Shown here: positions 7,719-12,965 of the stretch, in pieces
Layout: each line of letters opens with the position of its first letter
Position numbering within the stretch: the first letter of the stretch is position 1
Notes under the pieces: generated by a model
What the model was told of the DNA's origin: nothing
Databases searched by the model: none
The model's input: only the letters and a program-made list of their open reading frames with translations
NCBI GenBank assembly: GCA_910587935.1
Contig: CAJUNP010000055.1
Coordinates: 1-12,965, forward strand
Length of the DNA: 12,965 nt
Direction: 5' to 3'
Origin: an uncultured Lachnospiraceae bacterium
GTDB taxonomy: Bacteria > Bacillota > Clostridia > Lachnospirales > Lachnospiraceae
Translations under genes and position numbers: made by a program

Positions 7719-9030
7719 CAATTTTGGCATTGGGATAGATCCGTTCCATCCGTTCATCCGTGTAATGCGCATCCAGAAATTCATCTAAAACGGATACGGC
7801 CTGCTGCTCTCCGGCAGGCTGTGTATTGCGCTGTGTATACCTTGCAAGGGCAAGGGAAGACAGCAGGCAGTTAAAAATCATAAAAACAAGCAGTCCGTTG
7901 CACAGAATCTTTCCTGCCCGTATCGGCAGTTTTTCGATCAGGCGGGAAAGGAACGGATAAATCCATTTCATCCATACAACCGCTGCAATTCCCCAGAAAA
8001 AACAGTATAACAGGTTGATTCTTCCTCCCAGGTTAAAAGCGAACCCGCTGTAATCCCAGAAAATAGTCCCGAATACAAGTTCCGTAAATACGCTGCACAC
8101 ATATTCGTAAGCGCCTCCCAGCACTGTCCCGGCAATGAAAATATAAAAATCGCTTTTATCTTTCATCCGGTAAAGAATGGCCGTTAAAAGCATACAGCCA
8201 AGTCCCCATACAATACTGAACGGCCCGTAAATGACGCTGCTTCTGCTCATCAGCCTGTGCATGGTCAGCAGACAGAATATAGTCTCTGTTATATCTCCTA
8301 AAAACGCGCCGATAAAAAACAGGGCGACCAGTTTATAGAATCCGCAGCCTTTGGCAAAAACCTGTTCTTTTTCTTTTTTTTCGGCCGAAATCCCATCCTC
8401 CAGCGCGGGAAAGGCTTTCTGCATACGTTTCTGAATTCTTTTGGTAATTGCATTTTCCAGAATTCCTGAAACCTGAACCATACCGTCCGTAATGGCCGAG
8501 AATCTTTTTACCTTTTTCTGCATACCCAGCAGCGCCAGCGCCGTACAGACCGTATCCAACAGCAAAAGCGCCGACAATACCCATAATATAATCGAACCCG
8601 CCAGGTGCGGAATCATACGAAAAAGAGAGGTAAGAAAAGGATTCGCAAAACAAATCAGCAAAACGGCAAAAAGTCCCCAGAGCAGGGAATATCTTAAACA
8701 GATGTATCCGTCAAAATTAAACCGGATATTCGAATAATTCCACCATTTTTTATGAAATATTTTCTCTAACAGAACCCCTGTTATAAACTCAATAAAGGAA
8801 GCCAGAATAGCGCCGCCTAAAAAAAGAAAGAAAAAACTATCTTTAAGATCCGGCAGAAAAACGGCAAACGCGACGGCGCCCGTTCCATATATGGGGCATA
8901 GGGGACCGGATACAAAGCCCCTGTTAATAAACTTTCTCTTATGCACCACAGCTATGCAGACCTCTGCACACCAGCCGATAAAGGAATAGATAAAATACAA
9001 AGCTGCCAGCTCGTATAGCGTGTATATCAT
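7708..9030 (-). CDS. CmpB-family (PF06541-type) polytopic membrane protein with internal duplication
   Basis: 440 residues, multi-spanning. Two homologous halves are visible. Half 1 (about 10-155) has FIGWCAE, RGFVSGPLCPIYG and WWNYSNIRFNFDG. Half 2 (about 230-385) has FLGDITE, SRSSVIYGPFSIVWG and FWDYSGFAFNLGG. The matched order (GW/E, GP..P/S-I-Y-G, W-x-Y-S-x-x-x-F-N-x-G) shows a tandem duplication. A basic cytoplasmic linker (about 175-225) joins them. The family is annotated as putative ABC transporter permease, but no ATPase lies nearby and the function is untested. The start has GAGG 9 nt before the ATG. The stop overlaps the convergent flavin reductase gene by 11 bp, so the two ends share coding bases and leave no room for a terminator. 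Confidence 0.85.
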   Translation of the reverse strand: MIYTLYELAALYFIYSFIGWCAEVCIAVVHKRKFINRGFVSGPLCPIYGTGAVAFAVFLPDLKDSFFFLFLGGAILASFIEFITGVLLEKIFHKKWWNYSNIRFNFDGYICLRYSLLWGLFAVLLICFANPFLTSLFRMIPHLAGSIILWVLSALLLLDTVCTALALLGMQKKVKRFSAITDGMVQVSGILENAITKRIQKRMQKAFPALEDGISAEKKEKEQVFAKGCGFYKLVALFFIGAFLGDITETIFCLLTMHRLMSRSSVIYGPFSIVWGLGCMLLTAILYRMKDKSDFYIFIAGTVLGGAYEYVCSVFTELVFGTIFWDYSGFAFNLGGRINLLYCFFWGIAAVVWMKWIYPFLSRLIEKLPIRAGKILCNGLLVFMIFNCLLSSLALARYTQRNTQPAGEQQAVSVLDEFLDAHYTDERMERIYPNAKIVKP

Positions 9031-9042
9031 GTAATCAGTCCT

Positions 9043-9118
9043 CTTTAGAATTTATTCCGAAATAATTATTACTATCCTAACATAGTTATGTTCCGGTTTC
9101 TATGATTAAATTCTAAAG
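9043..9118. repeat. Perfect 12-bp inverted repeat in the permease leader, reaching its ribosome site
   Basis: CTTTAGAATTTA (9043-9054) and TAAATTCTAAAG (9107-9118) are exact complements, 52 nt apart. Between them is a smaller inverted repeat AACATA-GT-TATGTT. On minus-strand RNA the proximal arm ends directly in AGAGG, the ribosome site of the permease. The pair could close a long stem that hides this site, or be two operator half-sites. The promoter itself is not clear. Confidence 0.5.
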
Positions 9119-9123
9119 AATGT

Positions 9124-9708
9124 TTAAAGATTTCCGCTTTTTGCTTTTTCACATAGATCGGCAAAATACCGATGCAGTTTTCTGCTGTCCGTTACCTCCG
9201 GATGAAAGGATATCCCGATTTGATTACGGTATCTTACGCCCACAATTTTCCCGTCCACTTCGGCAATCGTTTCTGCCGCGGCTCCGACTTTTTCTATATA
9301 GGGCGCCCGGATAAACGTCATGGGAACTTTTCCGACTCCCTTTACTTCTCCCTGCGTAAAAAAGCTGCCGAGCTGCCGCCCATAGGCGTTTCGTTTCACG
9401 GTTACCGGCAAAGTGCCGAAATAGACATGGTTATCGTTGGACAGCTTTTCCGCCAGAAGGATCAGGCCCGCGCAGGTTCCTAACACAGGCAGGCCCTTTT
9501 GTATTTTTTCACGAAGCGGTTCAAATAAATTCAGCTCCTTCAATAGCTTTCCCATGACGGTGCTTTCGCCTCCCGGAAGGATCAGGCCGTCAAATTCCCG
9601 TTCAAGATCTTTTTTCTGCCGGATTTCCAATGTCTTTACGTTCAAATCAGCCAATGCTTTTTTATGTTCGGCAAAAGCGCCCTGCAGGGCAAGCACTCCG
9701 ATCCTCAT
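9124..9708 (-). CDS. pdxT: Pyridoxal 5'-phosphate synthase glutaminase subunit PdxT
   Basis: 194 residues, normal length. It opens with MRIGVLALQGAFAEH, characteristic of PdxT. The class I glutaminase elements are all present: the GGEST loop (46-50), nucleophile Cys79 in GTCAG, and His169/Glu171 in HPE. It hydrolyses glutamine and channels ammonia to PdxS, which makes PLP from ribose 5-phosphate and glyceraldehyde 3-phosphate in the cytoplasm. It starts 3 nt after the pdxS stop, with an AGGGG ribosome site inside the pdxS 3' end, so the pair is translated from one mRNA. Confidence 0.97.
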   Translation of the reverse strand: MRIGVLALQGAFAEHKKALADLNVKTLEIRQKKDLEREFDGLILPGGESTVMGKLLKELNLFEPLREKIQKGLPVLGTCAGLILLAEKLSNDNHVYFGTLPVTVKRNAYGRQLGSFFTQGEVKGVGKVPMTFIRAPYIEKVGAAAETIAEVDGKIVGVRYRNQIGISFHPEVTDSRKLHRYFADLCEKAKSGNL

Positions 9709-9711
9709 ACG

Positions 9712-10587
9712 TTATTTTCCCCTTTCGGCCATCAGAAGCTGAATTTCCTGCTCGTTAATCCCCACCATGGCTTCTCCCAAATCTTCGGAAAGTTCGGCAA
9801 GAAGCTTTGCATCCCGGTAGTTGGTAACGGCTTTCACAATAGCTGCCGCGCGTTTTTTCGGATCGCCGGATTTGAATATGCCGGAACCCACAAAGACGCC
9901 TTCGGCCCCCAGCTGCATCATCAGCGCCGCATCCGCCGGAGTCGCCACGCCGCCGGCCGCAAAATTTACAACGGGGAGTTTTCCGTTTTCATGAACAAAC
10001 CGTACCAGTTCATAAGATACCTGCAAGTCTTTGGCCGCCTGAAACAATTCGTCTTCCCGCATGGCTGTAAGCTTTGCGATTTCCTGATTCATTCTGCGCA
10101 TATGGCGTACCGCCTGCACTACGTCGCCGGTTCCCGGTTCTCCCTTCGTCCGGATCATGGAAGCTCCCTCGCTGATTCTTCTTAAAGCTTCCCCCAAATC
10201 CTTAGCGCCGCACACGAAGGGAACCTGAAATTTGGTTTTATCAATGTGGTAAACGTCGTCTGCCGGGGAAAGCACTTCGCTCTCATCAATATAATCAATC
10301 TCAATTGCCTCCAGAATCTGTGCTTCCGCAAAATGGCCGATCCTGCATTTTGCCATTACGGGAATCGTCACCGCTTCCTGTATGCCCTTAATCATTTTGG
10401 GATCGCTCATACGGGACACGCCTCCCGCGGCGCGGATATCCGCCGGAATACGCTCCAACGCCATAACCGCGCAGGCTCCCGCCTCCTGCGCAATGTTTGC
10501 CTGTTCCGGCGTCGTTACGTCCATAATTACGCCGCCCTTTAACATTTGGGCGAGCTGTTTATTCAGTTCATATCTGTTGTTATTCAT
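9712..10587 (-). CDS. pdxS: Pyridoxal 5'-phosphate synthase lyase subunit PdxS
   Basis: 291 residues from the ATG at 10587, chosen because GGGAGG lies 8 nt upstream; the 13 extra codons upstream have no ribosome site. A (beta/alpha)8 barrel with the catalytic residues in place: Asp23 (IMDVTTPEQA), Lys80 (VMAKCRIGH), which forms the first imine, and Lys148 (MIRTKGEPGTG). The phosphate-binding GGVATPADA and VFVGSGIFKS segments are intact. It forms the 12-mer core onto which PdxT docks. First gene of the pdxST unit. No PdxR-type regulator gene is seen nearby. Confidence 0.97.
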   Translation of the reverse strand: MNNNRYELNKQLAQMLKGGVIMDVTTPEQANIAQEAGACAVMALERIPADIRAAGGVSRMSDPKMIKGIQEAVTIPVMAKCRIGHFAEAQILEAIEIDYIDESEVLSPADDVYHIDKTKFQVPFVCGAKDLGEALRRISEGASMIRTKGEPGTGDVVQAVRHMRRMNQEIAKLTAMREDELFQAAKDLQVSYELVRFVHENGKLPVVNFAAGGVATPADAALMMQLGAEGVFVGSGIFKSGDPKKRAAAIVKAVTNYRDAKLLAELSEDLGEAMVGINEQEIQLLMAERGK

Positions 10588-10630
10588 AATTTGTTCCTCC
10601 CGGTATATTATTTGTTCCAAAATCACTTGT

Positions 10631-10659
10631 ATTATAATGTCAAACTGGTTCTATTAAAA
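10631..10659 (-). promoter_or_regulatory. Possible pdxST promoter
   Basis: On the minus strand a perfect TATAAT (10636-10631) lies 43 nt before the pdxS start. The hexamer 17 nt upstream is TTTTAA, a weak -35. A good TTGACA exists (10644-10639) but it is only 2 nt from the -10 and cannot pair with it as a normal -35. Confidence 0.4.
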
Positions 10660-10692
10660 TATCCAATTCTGTATTTTATGACCATACCACTT

Positions 10693-11313
10693 TTATAACT
10701 TTGTTACCGCAAGCAGAATCAGAAAAACTCCGCAGACCCAGGATAAATCCTTTTTTGATTTTCTTGCCAGCTTTCTTCCGATCCTGTAACCTGTACATAC
10801 GGCCAGACAGCCAATTATAAAAGTCATAAAAACAGCAAGAGGAAGATTGAGTCCTAAAAAAGCGGCCATGGCGCCTACGGCCAGGCTGTCAATGGACATC
10901 GCGCAGGAAAGAAATAAGGTTTCTTTTATGGATAAAGTGTGGGAACCATCTTCATCGGCTTTTGTAGGATTGCCATAGATACTGATAATGAAACGCAGAC
11001 TGGAAAAGGAAAAGCTGATGTTTTTCCAGAGACTCTCATGACGGTTTATATAAGATTTTATAAAATAGTCGGATAATTTTAAAACTCCCAAAAACAGCAG
11101 GCAGACGAAACCGATTACCTGCGCGGTCTTTTCGTCGGTCATACCGGAAAACAGTCTGCCGACGCCCCCCGCAATTCCCAGGAAACTGCCGGAAACCACG
11201 TTCATCAGAATTGTCTCTCTGGCGCGAATTCGGATGCCGTCCGCTCCGTATGCCATGCTTGCCACCATCTCATCCATGCATAACGCGCTGACCAGAAGCA
11301 GAATTTCTATCAT
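10693..11313 (-). CDS. ytaF: YtaF-type sporulation membrane protein (MntP/DUF204 superfamily)
   Basis: 206 residues, about six membrane helices in two related halves. The second half has the family segment SIDSLAVGAMAAFLG, with the acidic residue in the helix typical of the MntP/YtaF superfamily. The middle segment FIISIYGNPTKADEDGSHTL matches the loop pattern of B. subtilis YtaF (NILRKPMSADIDRSG-type) rather than MntP. The first half has MDEMVASMAYG where most relatives have a SLD motif. Role is poorly defined: YtaF is a sporulation-associated membrane protein, and MntP relatives export Mn2+. The start has only a weak AGGTG site 5 nt upstream. Some other DUF204 transporter is possible. Confidence 0.75.
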   Translation of the reverse strand: MIEILLLVSALCMDEMVASMAYGADGIRIRARETILMNVVSGSFLGIAGGVGRLFSGMTDEKTAQVIGFVCLLFLGVLKLSDYFIKSYINRHESLWKNISFSFSSLRFIISIYGNPTKADEDGSHTLSIKETLFLSCAMSIDSLAVGAMAAFLGLNLPLAVFMTFIIGCLAVCTGYRIGRKLARKSKKDLSWVCGVFLILLAVTKL

Positions 11314-11349
11314 AGTGCACCTGTTTTATTTTTGCTTTAATATATGCTG

Positions 11350-11373
11350 GGATTTTGTTGCCTTTACAAATCC
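11350..11373. other. Weak hairpin between clpP and ytaF
   Basis: GGATTTTGT and ACAAATCC pair with one bulged base around a 7-nt loop. On the minus strand no T tract follows, so it is at best a weak terminator for the araC-clpP unit. It also marks about where base composition changes. Confidence 0.3.
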
Positions 11374-11375
11374 TT

Positions 11376-11966
11376 TTAACGTTTATCTATAATTTTATCA
11401 ATCAAACCAAAATCCATTGCTTCTCTTGCCGTCATATAATTATCACGTTCCGTTGCAATAGAAACCTCATCAATACTTTTACCTGTATTTTCTGATAATA
11501 TGGTATTTAATCGCTTTTTGCCTTTTTGTATGTGGTCAGATGTAATTTTTATATCGGTTGCCTGCCCTTGAATCCCATTTCCATGAATAGCAGGCTGATG
11601 GATCATAATTTCTGCATTAGGCAAAGCAAAACGCTTTCCTTTTGCACCTCCCGCCAATAAAAACGCTCCAAAACTGGCAGCAAGGCCTATACATATTGTC
11701 GAAACATCACATTTGACATATTGCATTGTGTCGTAAATGGCAAAACCCGCCGAAACAGAACCGCCTGGGCTATTAATATATAACTGAATGTCTTTTCCCG
11801 GGTCTTGTGATTCTAAAAATAGCATTTGTGCAATAAGCAAACTTGCTGACACATCACTTACTTCTTCTCCTAAAAAAACAATTCTGTCAGACAACAGTCT
11901 GGAAAAAATATCGTAACTACGTTCTCCTCGGCTTGTCTGTTCAATTACGTAAGGAATTGTACTCAT
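11376..11966 (-). CDS. clpP: ClpP protease paralogue lacking the catalytic Asp
   Basis: 196 residues, full ClpP length, co-linear with the family. It keeps the nucleophile Ser98 (LAASFGAF), His123 (IMIHQP), the oxyanion-hole glycines (SPGGSVSAG) and the RD pair of the C-terminal motif. The triad Asp, normally first residue of DTxRDN, is Ala171 (ATERDN). The codon is a clean GCA. Listeria ClpP1 carries Asn at this place and depends on its partner ClpP, so this copy may work only in mixed rings, be regulatory, or be very slow. The start overlaps the araC stop as ATGA, with AGGAGG about 12 nt upstream inside araC, so translation is coupled. AT-rich compared with pdxS or the surface genes, suggesting acquisition. 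Not the main housekeeping ClpP. Confidence 0.93.
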   Translation of the reverse strand: MSTIPYVIEQTSRGERSYDIFSRLLSDRIVFLGEEVSDVSASLLIAQMLFLESQDPGKDIQLYINSPGGSVSAGFAIYDTMQYVKCDVSTICIGLAASFGAFLLAGGAKGKRFALPNAEIMIHQPAIHGNGIQGQATDIKITSDHIQKGKKRLNTILSENTGKSIDEVSIATERDNYMTAREAMDFGLIDKIIDKR

Positions 11967-12376
11967 GCTGTTAATTTACCTCCTGCTAAATAACACATAA
12001 ATGAGTATCTATTAATTGAACTCATCATGTATATCTTGGATTGTTTAGGATAGAACACACCATTTTTTCGATAAATATTAGGCGTACATTCATATAATTG
12101 TTTAAAAGCCAATGTGAAAGCCTGCTGTGAATCATAATGGGATTCATAAGCAATTTCAACAATGGGCTGGTCTGTTTCCACAAGTTTTTGGGCTGCCAAA
12201 GTCAATCTGCGTCCTTGTATGTATTTATAAACCGTACATTTTGTTTGTTCAGTAAAAATTCTGGCTATATAAAATTTTGAATAATTTAATGCATTTGCTA
12301 TTTTATCAAGCGACAAATCCTCATTAATGTGTGTTTCTATATAATCTACTACCTTTTCTACAACTGATTTATTCAT
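11963..12376 (-). CDS. Short AraC-family transcriptional regulator
   Basis: 137 residues from the ATG at 12376, with AAAGGAG 8 nt upstream. A GTG three codons earlier lies within the ribosome site and is rejected. Two helix-turn-helix motifs fill residues about 15-100: the first around LSLDKIANALNYSKFYIARIF, the second around IVEIAYESHYDSQQAFTLAFKQLYECTP, ending with the family's TPNIYRK-type signature. There is no sensor domain; only about 30 residues follow (FYPKQSKIY to GGKLTA), so it resembles MarA/SoxS-size stand-alone regulators whose amount, not a ligand, sets activity. Coupled to clpP, which suggests that the protease variant modifies its turnover or shares its regulon. AT-rich. Confidence 0.88.
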   Translation of the reverse strand: MNKSVVEKVVDYIETHINEDLSLDKIANALNYSKFYIARIFTEQTKCTVYKYIQGRRLTLAAQKLVETDQPIVEIAYESHYDSQQAFTLAFKQLYECTPNIYRKNGVFYPKQSKIYMMSSINRYSFMCYLAGGKLTA

Positions 12377-12399
12377 ATATGACACTCCTTTCCCTGTTT

Positions 12400-12428
12400 A
12401 ATATAACATAACTTTCTAAAATTATCTT
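12400..12428 (-). promoter_or_regulatory. Possible araC-clpP promoter
   Basis: On the minus strand TATATT (12405-12400) would serve as -10 with a leader of under 20 nt before the ribosome site. The -35 position reads AAGATA, a poor match. Very AT-rich surroundings make this tentative. Confidence 0.3.
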
Positions 12429-12439
12429 AATAGAAATTG

Positions 12440-12485
12440 CCCTGATTAGAAACCGGAAACGGGGCTGTCGCACTAAGTCTCAGGG
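12440..12485. other. Foldable segment, possible insertion-sequence end or structured leader
   Basis: CCCTGA (12440-12445) pairs with TCAGGG (12480-12485), TTAG (12446-12449) with CTAA (12473-12476), and inside is CCG-GAAA-CGG (12453-12462), a stem with a GNRA-type loop. The stretch GGGGCTGTCGCAC (12461-12473) is unlike its AT-rich surroundings and resembles terminal inverted repeats of some Firmicute insertion sequences. No partner end or transposase is in the window. Confidence 0.35.
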
Positions 12486-12497
12486 GGAACGATTTTT

Positions 12498-12635
12498 ATG
12501 CTCAAAAAACTGTATTCATTAAAACAGGAGGGAAACAATGAGTTTGTACATGGAATAGGCAAGAGAGCAATGGCAAGAAATGTGAACAATATGTACTGTA
12601 TATTTTTAAAATGCATTTTACTCCCAAGCAAATGA
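12498..12635 (+). other. Small ORF of 45 codons, doubtful
   Basis: ATG at 12498 with AGGGGG 10 nt upstream; it ends TGA at 12635. The product is basic, with no recognised motif. Inside it, in another frame, AGGAGG precedes a 6-codon ORF (12538-12558) that, read through two stops, continues AREQWQEM, which looks like a decayed gene start. This stretch may be the remnant of a former gene. Confidence 0.2.
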
Positions 12636-12645
12636 AAAAGTATAG

Positions 12646-12680
12646 TTGAATTTAATTTTATATCAGTATAAAATTAAATT
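12646..12680 (+). promoter_or_regulatory. Promoter overlapped by a perfect 14-bp-arm palindrome
   Basis: -35 TTGAAT (12646-12651), a 17-nt spacer and -10 TAAAAT (12669-12674) fit a sigma-70-type promoter. An exact inverted repeat, AATTTAATTTTATA (12649-12662) and TATAAAATTAAATT (12667-12680) with a 4-nt centre, covers both boxes. This is the layout of a repressor operator, although pure A/T arms can also arise by chance. A leader of about 50 nt leads to the ORF at 12734. Confidence 0.5.
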
Positions 12681-12733
12681 GATATGAGTTATTTTTACTG
12701 TAATTTCATTGTAATAGAAAGGTGGAATAAAAT

Positions 12734-12965
12734 ATGGAAGCCAAAAACAGCAATAGCATATACCAGTTACAGCCTAAGTTTCTGGTCACAAACTTTAATT
12801 TTGAGGCCATGGCGGCAACTGTCACACATAGCAGTACAAGCTTCAAAAATATAGGGGTATTCCGGACCAAAACGGATCTGGTAGGGATGTCCTGGTTTGC
12901 AGAGGATACGTTAAGCCACCTGGACTTCCGGTATCCGCTTAAAAAGGATTTCAGCGGTGTGACAT
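12734..12965 (+). CDS. Unrecognised protein, 5' part only (right edge)
   Basis: ATG at 12734 with AAAGGTGG about 8 nt upstream; it stays open to the right edge (77 codons). There is no signal peptide or membrane segment. The visible part is rich in Phe, Thr and Ser, with an aromatic segment SWFAEDTLSHLDFRYP and then KKDFSG (about residues 54-75). It reads like the N-terminus of a soluble beta-rich structural protein. I do not recognise the family; a phage- or element-borne protein is possible because the upstream DNA looks acquired. Ribosome site, promoter and codon pattern support that it is a real gene. Confidence 0.7.
   Translation, partial: MEAKNSNSIYQLQPKFLVTNFNFEAMAATVTHSSTSFKNIGVFRTKTDLVGMSWFAEDTLSHLDFRYPLKKDFSGVT

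Noticed and set aside
10588..10626. 13-codon N-terminal extension of PdxS
   Set aside because: It would include the GGGAGG ribosome site used by the ATG at 10587 and is absent from the PdxS family.
10639..10644. TTGACA as the pdxST -35 box
   Set aside because: Only 2 nt separate it from TATAAT, and no -10-like hexamer lies 16-18 nt downstream.
11963..12376. AraC gene as a truncated pseudogene
   Set aside because: Both helix-turn-helix motifs and a conserved-looking C-terminal tail are present and the stop forms an ATGA coupling with clpP, so a naturally short regulator fits better.
1..12965. CRISPR array, tRNA or rRNA genes
   Set aside because: No regularly spaced direct repeats, tRNA-like cloverleaf or rRNA sequence was recognised on either strand.

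Overview
The window looks like chromosome from a moderate-GC, spore-forming, anaerobic Firmicute, most plausibly Lachnospiraceae or another gut Clostridium relative. This rests on the gene families seen: fibro-slime/Cna_B adhesin, SipW-type signal peptide, YtaF, a flavin reductase-rubredoxin fusion, CmpB-type permease and PdxS/PdxT. Strong GGAGG ribosome sites fit as well. Family calls are by eye only.

Left third (1-5571, minus strand): a cell-surface/matrix locus. A three-gene operon runs 5464 to 2966: a TasA/CalY-like protein with a SipW-type signal peptide, a TasA-like protein with a C-terminal membrane anchor, and a membrane-anchored MucBP-like protein. It ends at a clear intrinsic terminator. 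A large secreted adhesin with a fibro-slime domain and Cna_B domains follows on its own promoter and runs off the left edge. Both transcription units have the same promoter architecture: a TGTGAC-N5-TGTGAC direct repeat placed exactly 10 nt upstream of the -10 box. This strongly suggests one OmpR/PhoB-type regulator controls both. Neither that regulator nor a sortase or SipW peptidase is in the window.

Middle (5565-11313): ordinary housekeeping and transport genes. These are a MATE exporter (minus), a divergent flavin reductase-rubredoxin protein (plus), a duplicated CmpB-family membrane protein (minus, overlapping the previous gene tail to tail), the vitamin B6 synthase pair pdxS-pdxT (minus), and ytaF (minus).

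Right end (about 11330-12965): base composition drops sharply. An AraC-type regulator and a ClpP paralogue form a translationally coupled pair (ATGA overlap). The ClpP keeps the catalytic Ser and His but has Ala where the triad Asp should be. Beyond it lies about 350 bp without a convincing gene, holding a hairpin-rich segment that may be an insertion-sequence end. It also holds a perfect 14-bp-arm palindrome overlapping a plus-strand promoter, which drives an unrecognised ORF cut by the right edge.
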